This document shows, one piece after another, positions 20,909-27,873 of a stretch of 64,000 bases of DNA. This DNA comes from an uncultured Capnocytophaga sp. (GTDB lineage: Bacteria; Bacteroidota; Bacteroidia; Flavobacteriales; Flavobacteriaceae): positions 16,648-80,647 of the forward strand of contig NZ_CALHGG010000150.1 of assembly GCF_938029845.1 (NCBI RefSeq). Direction: 5' to 3'. The first letter of the stretch is position 1, and each line of letters starts with the position of its first letter. The position numbers were made by a program, and so were the translations under genes. The notes under the pieces were generated by a model that had not been told where the DNA came from, did not search any database, and was given only the letters and a program-made list of their open reading frames with translations.

Positions 20909-21736
20909 ATGAAACTTACCTACCTCCTCTTCTTACTTTGTTCTCTCTGTTGGGGACAAAAAGAAAAACAACGATTTGCTTACCAGCTAAAGGATGAAGT
21001 AAAGACCCTAACAGTAACCAAGGAAGAACTCCCTGAAGCACAAGGAGATTTGAACGTAGATCACTTTGACGACAACCAGCAAATCACCTTTGATACCCAA
21101 GGTCGTATCATTGAGTTTGTCAATTACCACAAGGGGAAAAGACCTACAACTATCAAAAAGACAAGCTATGATGCTAAGGGTAGACTGACCAAAGAGATCC
21201 TTAGCATCGCTGCTGAAGACCTAACACAAACTACCATTTATGAGTATGATGATACACAGAAAAGGGGAAAAGCTACCTCCACTTCTACTGGATTTCCTAA
21301 CAAAAAATCCAAAATAGAACTGACTATGACCCCTAATGATCAAATCGCTGAGGTGATTGCCTATGGTTTCGAGGGAGAGCTAACCGCAAAATCTGTACTT
21401 GAATACAACAAAAATAAATACCTAACCCAATCTCGTACTTATAATGATAAAAACAAACTTGAACATAAGTCTTCTTATGAATATGATCATAACAATAGAC
21501 TAACAAAAGTAGAAAATACAATTATCCGCCCTCACTTTGAGATAAAGAGCTCCTTTGAGTATATCTACAAGAATGATATTTATCCTATAAAGCATATCTT
21601 TACACTTAACCAAAATGCTCCCATCACTTACTCTTTCCAATATAAGTTAGATCACAAAGGTAATTGGATAGAAAAAACATATTTGCACAAGGGAAAAGCG
21701 GTTGCTATTATCAAAAGAGAAATCACCTATTATTAA
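20909..21736 (+). CDS. Secreted protein with YD/RHS-like repeats, paralogue 1
   Basis: 275 residues. A signal peptide (MKLTYLLFLLCSLCWG) is followed by a series of short beta-hairpin repeats with the pattern YDxKGRLTKE or YEYDxxxR (for example SYDAKGRLTKEIL, YEYDHNNRLTKVE). The spacing resembles RHS/YD repeats. It ends with the same KGxWIxKxxxxKxKxV motif as the next gene, so the two are tandem duplicates. It begins 10 bp after bshB1. Function is unknown; it is probably exported. Confidence 0.7.
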   Translation: MKLTYLLFLLCSLCWGQKEKQRFAYQLKDEVKTLTVTKEELPEAQGDLNVDHFDDNQQITFDTQGRIIEFVNYHKGKRPTTIKKTSYDAKGRLTKEILSIAAEDLTQTTIYEYDDTQKRGKATSTSTGFPNKKSKIELTMTPNDQIAEVIAYGFEGELTAKSVLEYNKNKYLTQSRTYNDKNKLEHKSSYEYDHNNRLTKVENTIIRPHFEIKSSFEYIYKNDIYPIKHIFTLNQNAPITYSFQYKLDHKGNWIEKTYLHKGKAVAIIKREITYY

Positions 21737-21748
21737 AAAGACCTTTCC

Positions 21749-22597
21749 ATGAAACCTTTACTTTACTTATTATTTGTCTTATATACTCTTACAACTTTTG
21801 CTCAGGATGATGAACCTCTTAAATATTTCTTTTTAAGAGGAAAAATAAAGTCTATACGTATGATACCTTACAAAATAAAAGAGAATGAGGACAAAACGAT
21901 AGATAAAATAATAAGTAATGGCGTTCTATATGACAAAAATGCTTATATAAAGCTCAACAAAGCAGGTAAAGTTACTAAAAGAATATTCTATGATGACAAA
22001 AATAAAGTTATTGGAAAGAGAAAAATAACTTATGACCACAAAAACAGACGTAAAAAAGAAAAAGTATATAACAGCAAAGGCAAATTGACCAAAGAATTTG
22101 TCATGACTTATGATGAAAAAAGGAAAGAAAGCCGAGAAATTTATCATATAGAACAAGATAGCGATTTCCAGCGTATTACTCTTTGCCGATTGGATGAAAG
22201 TGGTAATCCTATCGTTTGTATCACCTACTATTCAGATGGAGAAATTATTGAAAAATGCTATCTAAGGTATGATGATTTTGGAAATCTTTCCGAGCGAATA
22301 TATACAAGTCCTGAAGATGATAGAAAATACATCTACCAGAATGAATACAATCTTATAGGGTTTCCTACCAAATTAATCAAGGAAGATTATGTCAATTACA
22401 CAGATAACTTCAGAGTAAGTTATTTCTACAAAGACAATTATCCCCCTTATGCACAATCTATAAGTACCAATGGTGTACTCCCTATCTACTCCGAACTATC
22501 CTACCAATACGATAAAAAAGGAAATTGGATACGAAAAGAAGTACGATACAAAGATAAATTAGCTTTTGTAGTAGAACTAAAACTCACCTACTATTAA
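21749..22597 (+). CDS. Secreted protein with YD/RHS-like repeats, paralogue 2
   Basis: 282 residues, 12 bp after its paralogue. A signal peptide (MKPLLYLLFVLYTLTTFAQ) and repeats such as YDHKNRRKKEKVYNSKGKLTKE give the same architecture. Both proteins end in SYQYDKKGNW or FQYKLDHKGNW followed by a TYY terminus. Base composition is more AT-rich than in neighbouring housekeeping genes, which suggests relaxed constraint or faster evolution. Function is unknown. Confidence 0.7.
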   Translation: MKPLLYLLFVLYTLTTFAQDDEPLKYFFLRGKIKSIRMIPYKIKENEDKTIDKIISNGVLYDKNAYIKLNKAGKVTKRIFYDDKNKVIGKRKITYDHKNRRKKEKVYNSKGKLTKEFVMTYDEKRKESREIYHIEQDSDFQRITLCRLDESGNPIVCITYYSDGEIIEKCYLRYDDFGNLSERIYTSPEDDRKYIYQNEYNLIGFPTKLIKEDYVNYTDNFRVSYFYKDNYPPYAQSISTNGVLPIYSELSYQYDKKGNWIRKEVRYKDKLAFVVELKLTYY

Positions 22598-22678
22598 AGT
22601 AAAAGATAAAAGGTAGAAAGTAAAAATCGCATAAGTGTGTATGTGAGCAAATAACTAATCCCCAACAATTAAGAACTC

Positions 22679-23026
22679 ATGAAAATATTCCACAATGCTC
22701 ATTGTAGCAAAAGCAGAGAATGCTTGGCTTTCCTCAAAGAGGAAGAGCTCAATTTAGAAGTAGTAGATTATCTCAAAAATCCTCCTACAATAGAGGAAAT
22801 AAAGGAACTCCTACGCAAATTAGCTATCAAACCCATAGAGTTGGTACGCAAAAAAGAAGCCGTTTGGAAAGAAGTAGGCAAGGACACCCTTTCAGATGAA
22901 GAAATTATTGCCTTGCTACACCAATATCCCAAACTTATAGAACGCCCCATAATCATAGATGGGGAAAGAGCTATCATAGCACGCCCCTTGAGTGTTGCTC
23001 AAGAGTGGCTCAAAACAGCAGAATAA
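22679..23026 (+). CDS. ArsC/Spx-family thioredoxin-fold protein
   Basis: 115 residues. The active-site region HNAHCSKSRECLAFL holds the nucleophilic cysteine of ArsC-type arsenate reductases (C-x2-S-R), with a second cysteine 5 residues later. The C-terminal signature RPIIIDGERAIIARP is typical. The family reduces arsenate with glutaredoxin or another thiol, or has lost that role. No ars operon is present, so detoxification is not certain. The outer-membrane barrel gene follows after 22 bp. Confidence 0.85.
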   Translation: MKIFHNAHCSKSRECLAFLKEEELNLEVVDYLKNPPTIEEIKELLRKLAIKPIELVRKKEAVWKEVGKDTLSDEEIIALLHQYPKLIERPIIIDGERAIIARPLSVAQEWLKTAE

Positions 23027-23048
23027 ATCAAACTTTTATTTATTACAT

Positions 23049-24029
23049 ATGAAGAGAATTTTTCTATTAGCAGGTCTCTTAGCAGCTTGCTACACTTCCT
23101 CCGCACAGGTATATGTATCTGCCACAGGAGGATATGCGTGGGGGGTACCTTCCACCAAAATAGGCGAAGAAAGTATCAATGGCACACAAAGCGTACGCTT
23201 TGGTACTTTCGGAGAAGGCATCAACAGCCAACTCAGAGTGGGTTATTTCTTTAACAAAACATGGGGCGTAGATGTAAGTGTAGGATACCTATATGGCAAA
23301 GACCAAGTAGTAAGACGCGAAATCAGCGAGAGAACTATCGCAAATACTCCTCTAAAAGCCAGCATTAACGGAGAAGTTATTGGAAGAGGACGTGCCTTGG
23401 GAGCTGCCCTATCAGTAACCTATAACTTTACCGATAATTTCTACGGACGTTTTGGATTGCTTACCAAAATAGGAGGGAAAACCGAAGCAGTAGCCCATTC
23501 TTACACCACTACCCAACAAGATATTCCTGCCTCAATCGTTGCCAGACTTAAGGCTGTAGTTCCTTCCTTAGCGGGCTTACCTGGCGGAGCCTCCATCGCC
23601 TCCGGAGCTACCATTGAGACTTCCTATACCGAAGATTACAAAGGAAAAATGCCTTTTGGTACTATCGCTGCTTTAGGGTATAATTATCATATTGATGAAC
23701 ACTTGTCTATATTTGCGGAATTGGAATATATGAACATTGCTGTAAAGCGTGACTACTCCGAACTGAAAGATTTCAAACAAACTTTCAAGGCTAATCTTAG
23801 TATAGGGGGAGCCAGCCGATCCATAGAAGTCCCTCTAAAAGACTTAGATGGCTTTACCAATGGCACTTATAATGATGCACTGCGTGGACAAGTATATCAC
23901 CAACGAACCAACTATGTAGAGGAAGCTAGCAAAGAAGAACTTGAGAACCCTTTGAGTAATAAAAAACTTACTGAAAAAGCTTCTTATTCCTCTTTAGGAC
24001 TTAACTTTGGTATCAAATATACTTTCTAA
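23049..24029 (+). CDS. Outer-membrane beta-barrel protein
   Basis: 326 residues from ATG 23049 (MKRIFLLAGLLAACYTSSAQ, signal peptide). The mature protein starts VYVSATGGYAWGVPS and alternates hydrophobic and polar residues throughout (LRVGYFFNKTWGVDVSVGYLYG, LGAALSVTYNFTDNFYGRFGLLTKIGG). It ends in SYSSLGLNFGIKYTF with the terminal phenylalanine expected for insertion by the BAM complex. It matches the OmpW/outer membrane beta-barrel type. An earlier in-frame start inside the ArsC-like gene is less likely because it would hide the signal peptide. Confidence 0.85.
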   Translation: MKRIFLLAGLLAACYTSSAQVYVSATGGYAWGVPSTKIGEESINGTQSVRFGTFGEGINSQLRVGYFFNKTWGVDVSVGYLYGKDQVVRREISERTIANTPLKASINGEVIGRGRALGAALSVTYNFTDNFYGRFGLLTKIGGKTEAVAHSYTTTQQDIPASIVARLKAVVPSLAGLPGGASIASGATIETSYTEDYKGKMPFGTIAALGYNYHIDEHLSIFAELEYMNIAVKRDYSELKDFKQTFKANLSIGGASRSIEVPLKDLDGFTNGTYNDALRGQVYHQRTNYVEEASKEELENPLSNKKLTEKASYSSLGLNFGIKYTF

Positions 24030-24035
24030 CAAGCA

Positions 24036-24070
24036 AAAAAGGGTGAGCTAAATTAAAGCTCGCCCTTTTT
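24036..24070. terminator. Bidirectional intrinsic terminator
   Basis: AAAAAGGGTGAGCT and AGCTCGCCCTTTTT form a long stem with T tracts both ways, between two convergent genes. Confidence 0.85.
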
Positions 24071-24080
24071 CCTCAAATTT

Positions 24081-24779
24081 CTACTCACCCGCTGGCTTTC
24101 GCCACTTTTTCTCTATCGCTTGATAATTTATCCCAATAGCAGGAGGTTGCATTTCCAATTCTCCTTGTGAGAAAGCTCTCAGAAGAACATCCTCAATCCA
24201 AAAATCCTCCTCCACACTCTCTGGAGCATAAATACTCTTGAGCGACAAATCATAAAACCAAGCGGTATTATTATACCAGAAAGCACGCCAACCACTGCGC
24301 AGGTGTTTGACTAAGTCATAAGCGGAATAGCCTGTCTGTCTATAAATGAGCTTAATCAGAATACGTCCTTGTGAGCGAGAGAGTTTCTTAAGTTCATCTG
24401 TGAAGCGCTCCTCAGTTTCCTCCTGTATCTTTTTAGTATATTTCTTCTTTTGCCTATTGCTGTGTAAGGTGTCCAATGTTCGTTCTATACTATATAACTT
24501 ATCGGCTGCCATTTTAGCATAAGGATATACTTTTTTCACCCTATACTTGAGCAACTCATATTTTTTCCTTTGTGTTTCATCTCTGAAAAGAGGTTGATTT
24601 CCGAAGAACAATATCTCCTCAAGGTCAAATACCATTTCTCCTGCACCGATACTATCTTTCTTAATAGGTTCTTCTGTACTGTCTTGAGTACTACTTCCCT
24701 TTGTTAGAGTATCTGTTTGCTGAGAAAAAATAGGCTGTATTCCTATAAGGGTTATTATAAAAAAAATTCTTGCGTACAT
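24081..24779 (-). CDS. DUF4294-like exported protein
   Basis: 232 residues from ATG 24779 (MYARIFFIITLIGIQPIFSQ, signal peptide). The conserved core YRVKKVYPYAKMAADKLYSIER and LIYRQTGYSAYDLVKHLRSGWRAFWYN fits the DUF4294 family of Bacteroidota, whose function I do not know. The in-frame ATG at 24812 is rejected because the -7 box at 24793-24800 lies downstream of it. The protein is probably periplasmic or secreted. Confidence 0.8.
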   Translation of the reverse strand: MYARIFFIITLIGIQPIFSQQTDTLTKGSSTQDSTEEPIKKDSIGAGEMVFDLEEILFFGNQPLFRDETQRKKYELLKYRVKKVYPYAKMAADKLYSIERTLDTLHSNRQKKKYTKKIQEETEERFTDELKKLSRSQGRILIKLIYRQTGYSAYDLVKHLRSGWRAFWYNNTAWFYDLSLKSIYAPESVEEDFWIEDVLLRAFSQGELEMQPPAIGINYQAIEKKWRKPAGE

Positions 24780-24792
24780 ATCAAATTTTGGA

Positions 24793-24800
24793 CAAATGTA
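24793..24800 (-). promoter_or_regulatory. Promoter -7 box for the DUF4294-like gene
   Basis: TACATTTG on the minus strand, 13 bp upstream of the chosen ATG, giving a very short leader. Confidence 0.55.
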
Positions 24801-24887
24801 CGATTTTTTCAAAAATTTGTTCTTTATTAAAATGTTAAAATGATATATTAAATATCAAAAAATCAATAGCTTCTACTTATTTTTTTG

Positions 24888-24895
24888 TAACTTTG
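24888..24895 (+). promoter_or_regulatory. Promoter -7 box for the small gene at 24913
   Basis: TAACTTTG matches TAnnTTTG, 17 bp before the GTG start. Confidence 0.5.
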
Positions 24896-24912
24896 CGAAA
24901 AATTCCAATGCA

Positions 24913-25116
24913 GTGGAAGCAATCCCCAGTCCTAATTATGTTCTAATGACCCAAGAGGGAACTTATCTTGTGGAATACCTCATAGGAGAGGTAGTTTTTA
25001 CCACGAGTATTAGCCGTGCCATGATATTTACAGACCTTATGGTAGCACATCGTTTCAAAACTCTCTTATATGAACGTTTTGGGATAAAGGTAAGTGTAAA
25101 CACTTATATTTACTAA
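24913..25116 (+). CDS. Small conserved-looking protein, unknown function
   Basis: 67 residues if translation begins at GTG 24913; an internal ATG at 24946 would give 56 residues (MTQEGTYLVEYL). The sequence GTYLVEYLIGEVVFTTSISRAMIF suggests a small alpha/beta domain. It has a promoter and good coding character, but I recognise no family. It is flanked by a divergent DUF4294-like gene and the DoxX-like gene. Confidence 0.55.
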   Translation: MEAIPSPNYVLMTQEGTYLVEYLIGEVVFTTSISRAMIFTDLMVAHRFKTLLYERFGIKVSVNTYIY

Positions 25117-25154
25117 TTTATATTAAATGCTTGTATTTACAGAAATAATTTCAC

Positions 25155-25162
25155 TATCTTTG
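25155..25162 (+). promoter_or_regulatory. Promoter -7 box for the DoxX-like gene
   Basis: TATCTTTG, a perfect TAnnTTTG match, 30 bp upstream of ATG 25192. Confidence 0.6.
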
Positions 25163-25191
25163 CACCCACTCTCTTTATAATTTAGTTGATA

Positions 25192-25617
25192 ATGTACTAC
25201 AAAGATACAAATAGTAATAATAATGGTGTTCACATAGGAATTCTTCTGTTGAGGATTGTCATTGGAGGAATATTGCTCTTCCATGGAATTTCTAAGTTAC
25301 ATGATATTAGTTTTGTAAAAATACAATTGGTCAATCACGCACTGCCTAGTATTTGGGCATACGGAGTCTATATAGGCGAGATTGTAGCACCTATTCTGCT
25401 CATTGCAGGCTATCGTACCCGTTTCTTTTCCATGATTATAGCACTTAACTGCTTGGTAGCTATTTTCTTAGTACATAAAAACGAAATTTTTGTCATCAAT
25501 CCTGATACAGGAGCTTGGGCAATTGAGACCTTAGGATTGTTCTTAGGAGGTGCCATCTGCCTATGTTTCTTAGGAGGAGGAAAATATGTCCTTTCCAAAA
25601 AAAGCAAATGGGACTAA
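25192..25617 (+). CDS. DoxX-family membrane protein
   Basis: 141 residues from ATG 25192. Four hydrophobic helices are visible: GILLLRIVIGGILLFHGISKL, VYIGEIVAPILLIAGYRTR, MIIALNCLVAIFLVH and LGLFLGGAICLCFLGGG. The GxxLLFHGxxKL motif in the first helix is typical of DoxX/DoxD. Family members associate with oxidoreductases in the inner membrane; no substrate can be assigned. This is the last host gene before the element. Confidence 0.85.
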   Translation: MYYKDTNSNNNGVHIGILLLRIVIGGILLFHGISKLHDISFVKIQLVNHALPSIWAYGVYIGEIVAPILLIAGYRTRFFSMIIALNCLVAIFLVHKNEIFVINPDTGAWAIETLGLFLGGAICLCFLGGGKYVLSKKSKWD

Positions 25618-25663
25618 CAAAAAATCTCTTCTTCTCCCTTTTTATTCGCAAAAAAATAGTATT

Positions 25664-25678
25664 TTTGTACCACTGAAA
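25664..25678. repeat. attL core, 15-bp direct repeat
   Basis: TTTGTACCACTGAAA is identical to 56866-56880. The four bases before it complete TATTTTTG (25660-25667), which would be the -7 box of the uninterrupted cca promoter. Identity stops at both sides of the core. Confidence 0.85.
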
Positions 25679-25723
25679 TAATAAAAAACGCTCGTAACAT
25701 TTTAATATTCAAATATTTATATG

Positions 25724-25731
25724 TAATTTTG
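25724..25731 (+). promoter_or_regulatory. Promoter -7 box for the integrase
   Basis: TAATTTTG matches TAnnTTTG, 80 bp upstream of the integrase ATG and 46 bp inside the core. Confidence 0.55.
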
Positions 25732-25740
25732 CACCATGGT

Positions 25741-25759
25741 TGTGTCAAACTTGTGACAC
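25741..25759. promoter_or_regulatory. TGTGTCAAA site and inverted repeat at the integrase start
   Basis: TGTGTCAAA (25741-25749) also occurs twice near the right end. GTGTCA (25742-25747) and TGACAC (25754-25759) form a 6-bp inverted repeat just after the expected transcription start. This placement suits an operator for integrase control or a directionality-factor site. Confidence 0.5.
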
Positions 25760-25810
25760 GTATTCAATAGGAATTATTTTAGGACTATTCTCATAGCCCT
25801 AAATAAAAAA

Positions 25811-26950
25811 ATGCCTAAAAACAACAAACAATCTCCCATTATACCCATGGTGGCGTTTAAGCCTGCTGAGCTCCGTATAGGCACTGATTGGCTAATTGTG
25901 TATTATGCTAAGGATCCTCAATCGGACAAGCTGGTTAGGTTTCGTAATAGGGTGCCTAAAATGAGCAACAAAAAAGAACGCTTGCGCTTTGCTCAAAAGA
26001 TGATAGACACACTTAACGAGCAACTGTATTCGGGCTGGTCTCCATACATGGGCAACCTTACAGAGGTAAAAACAATTGATTACTGTTTTGATTATTACCT
26101 AAAAACACTCTCCAAGGAACTTTCGGACGGGGTGAAAAGAAAATCTACTTACAACAATTACAAATACTTTATTACGGCTTTTACTGAATATTTATCTATA
26201 TACCAGAAAAATGTCAAGTTTATATCTGATATTTCTACGCTTATATGTGATCATTTCTTGGATAGAATCTATATAGAGAAAGAGAAAAGCGCAAGAACTT
26301 ACAACTTTTACCTTATGTGTATGCGAACTTTTTTCAACTTCTGTTTGTCGAAGGGGTTTATAAAAGAAAGTCCAGTAAAAAATACAAAGACGAAGTCTAT
26401 AAAGGAGAAAACAAGGGTAGTACTCAATGAAAAAGAAAAAGCTAAATTAGCTCTCTTAAAAGAGGAGAATTTTCATTTTTACGTGTTCTGTATGACTACC
26501 TATTACTGTTTTATTCGTCCTAATGAGCTTAAAAAACTAAAGGTGGAGAACGTAAATATAGAAAAAAACTACATCACTATACCCAGCAGTATTTCCAAAA
26601 ATAGAAAAACGGAGAATGTAACCATTCCGAATATATTTATAGAGGAGTTGAAAGAACATATTGGCAAAGCCTCCAAAGACCTATTTTTGTTCGGAAAGAA
26701 GTTTGTCCCAGGAAAGCAAGCGGTTACAAATTTATTCTATCATTGGGAAAATGTGCGTAAAAAATATGGTTTTAGAAAGGAGGTTCAGTTTTATTCGCTC
26801 AAGGACACAGGCATAACAGATATGCTTAACGCTGGCGTTCCTGCTATTAAGGTGAGAGATCAAGCGCGCCACTCCGATCTGAAGATAACGGAGATATACA
26901 CCGCTCGCAACAACTCCGCTGATGAAACAGTCAAAAATATTCATTACTGA
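25811..26950 (+). CDS. int: Tyrosine-type site-specific integrase
   Basis: 379 residues. An N-terminal SAM-like core-binding domain (about 85-185) precedes the catalytic domain (200-375). Box I arginine is in CFIRPNELKKL (R236). Box II reads YSLKDT (328-333), so the usual H-x-x-R is altered to Y-S-L-K. H354 in ARHSDLKITEIYT and nucleophile Y363 are present. A related departure in box residues is known for Bacteroidota integrases such as IntDOT. It should recombine the 15-bp core with the host site. The gene points inwards from attL, and TTTGGAAAC repeats follow it. Confidence 0.93.
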   Translation: MPKNNKQSPIIPMVAFKPAELRIGTDWLIVYYAKDPQSDKLVRFRNRVPKMSNKKERLRFAQKMIDTLNEQLYSGWSPYMGNLTEVKTIDYCFDYYLKTLSKELSDGVKRKSTYNNYKYFITAFTEYLSIYQKNVKFISDISTLICDHFLDRIYIEKEKSARTYNFYLMCMRTFFNFCLSKGFIKESPVKNTKTKSIKEKTRVVLNEKEKAKLALLKEENFHFYVFCMTTYYCFIRPNELKKLKVENVNIEKNYITIPSSISKNRKTENVTIPNIFIEELKEHIGKASKDLFLFGKKFVPGKQAVTNLFYHWENVRKKYGFRKEVQFYSLKDTGITDMLNAGVPAIKVRDQARHSDLKITEIYTARNNSADETVKNIHY

Positions 26951-26989
26951 TGATTCTACGCAACGAGAGTAGGGCGGAGTAACCGTTTT

Positions 26990-27193
26990 TTTGGAAACTT
27001 TGGAAACTTAGAAACCTATTGCTGATTTTCAATAAGTTACAAAACAACTCAAAAATCGCCTTACAGAGCTATATATCGTTATAAACTATTTATTTTCACA
27101 TAGTTACATTGTATTTATATAAGTTTCCAAATCTTTATTATTTTTGGAAACCAAAGGGGGAAATTTTTGGAAACCGAGCCTATTTTTGGAAAC
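26990..27193. repeat. Left cluster of six TTTGGAAAC sites
   Basis: Perfect copies start at 26990, 26999 (a back-to-back pair), 27123 (inverted), 27143, 27166 and 27185. A matching cluster lies near the right end. The layout suits integrase arm-type sites, one high-occupancy tandem pair plus singles. No gene is seen in 26951-27301. Confidence 0.8.
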
Positions 27194-27200
27194 CAAGCAT

Positions 27201-27233
27201 AAAAAACTCCCCTGCGTGTGCCGTGCAGAGGAG
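27201..27233 (-). terminator. Second terminator of the long leftward operon
   Basis: CTCC-C-CTGC and GCAG-A-GGAG form an 8-bp stem with one mismatch, followed on the minus strand by TTTTTT. It resembles the terminator at 46092-46126. Confidence 0.6.
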
Positions 27234-27257
27234 GAAAATGTAAAAAAATGTACCAAA

Positions 27258-27290
27258 CAAAAAATCCCTAACCTTACGGGGTAGGGATTT
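27258..27290 (-). terminator. Terminator at the end of the long leftward operon
   Basis: AAATCCCTA (27262-27270) and TAGGGATTT (27282-27290) form a 9-bp stem with a minus-strand T run, 12 bp after the last gene. Confidence 0.75.
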
Positions 27291-27301
27291 GTACTCAAGG
27301 G

Positions 27302-27424
27302 TTAGCGCTTACGAGTTTTCTTCGTGGTTGCTTTCTTCGCTTTCACAATACGTCCGTTCTCGTTGTAACGGAAACCTTTCTTGAGCCGTCCATTGGCTTT
27401 CAAGCCGACTTTCTTTGTTGCCAT
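27302..27424 (-). CDS. 40-residue strongly basic protein, possible DNA-condensing protein
   Basis: The frame from ATG 27424 reads MATKKVGLKANGRLKKGFRY and continues to a C-terminus rich in Lys, Thr and Arg (KKATTKKTRKR). Nearly 40% of the residues are Lys or Arg and there are no Asp residues. It is the last gene of the long operon, 12 bp before a terminator. Small basic proteins in tailless phages (for example microvirus J protein) bind packaged DNA; that role is an analogy only. The coding assignment rests on its position, its start and the absence of any other use for this stretch. Confidence 0.7.
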   Translation of the reverse strand: MATKKVGLKANGRLKKGFRYNENGRIVKAKKATTKKTRKR

Positions 27425-27436
27425 AGAATTAAATAT

Positions 27437-27670
27437 TTAATTAAAATCTGTTGTTTTTGATTCTTCCTCGTAAAGAGCTAATCTTTTTTCTAAGATATTA
27501 GCGTAAGCCGTCATTGTGTCATACTGCATTCTTAGTAAATAGGCTTGTGTCTTGTCTATTTGTTTAATTTTCTCGCTTTCCAAGAAATCTCTTAACTTAC
27601 CTATTTTTTCTCTAAGTTCTTCATTTTCTACACGAACTCGCTCAAACACTTGTTGTTTTTCTTTGTTCAT
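27437..27670 (-). CDS. Small coiled-coil protein, unknown function
   Basis: 77 residues, mostly charged helix: QQVFERVRVENEELREKIGKL and a second helix with MQYDTMTAYANILEKRLALYEEE. A leucine-zipper-like heptad pattern suggests dimerisation. It lies between the basic 40-residue gene (13 bp away) and a 63-residue gene (10 bp away) in one operon. No enzymatic motif is visible. It could be a virion scaffold or regulatory protein. Confidence 0.65.
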   Translation of the reverse strand: MNKEKQQVFERVRVENEELREKIGKLRDFLESEKIKQIDKTQAYLLRMQYDTMTAYANILEKRLALYEEESKTTDFN

Positions 27671-27680
27671 AACTTATTTT

Positions 27681-27872
27681 TTATAATTGTTTTACGTCTC
27701 TTGAAAGAAAATGTTGTACAGTATTGCGTACAGCGCTTTTCTTTGACATATTCTTTCCTTTTTTGGAATGAGAAGCACTTTCTTTTGTGCTTTCTATAAA
27801 TATATGCTCGTGGATTATAGGAAATCCCAACACATCTACACCTGTTCTATAAGAGATTATTTCTACTTTCAT
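27681..27872 (-). CDS. Small basic protein, unknown function
   Basis: 63 residues from ATG 27872, 1 bp after the stop of the large upstream gene; a longer frame begins only with TTG inside that gene and is rejected. The N-terminal half (MKVEIISYRTGVDVLGFPII) looks like two beta strands. The C-terminal half is Lys/Ser-rich (HSKKGKNMSKKSAVRNT). I recognise no family. Confidence 0.6.
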   Translation of the reverse strand: MKVEIISYRTGVDVLGFPIIHEHIFIESTKESASHSKKGKNMSKKSAVRNTVQHFLSRDVKQL

Positions 27873-27873
27873 A

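Noticed and set aside
25618-25810. Integration into a tRNA gene at the left end
   Set aside because: The region around the core has no tRNA-like sequence; the core lies in a promoter instead.
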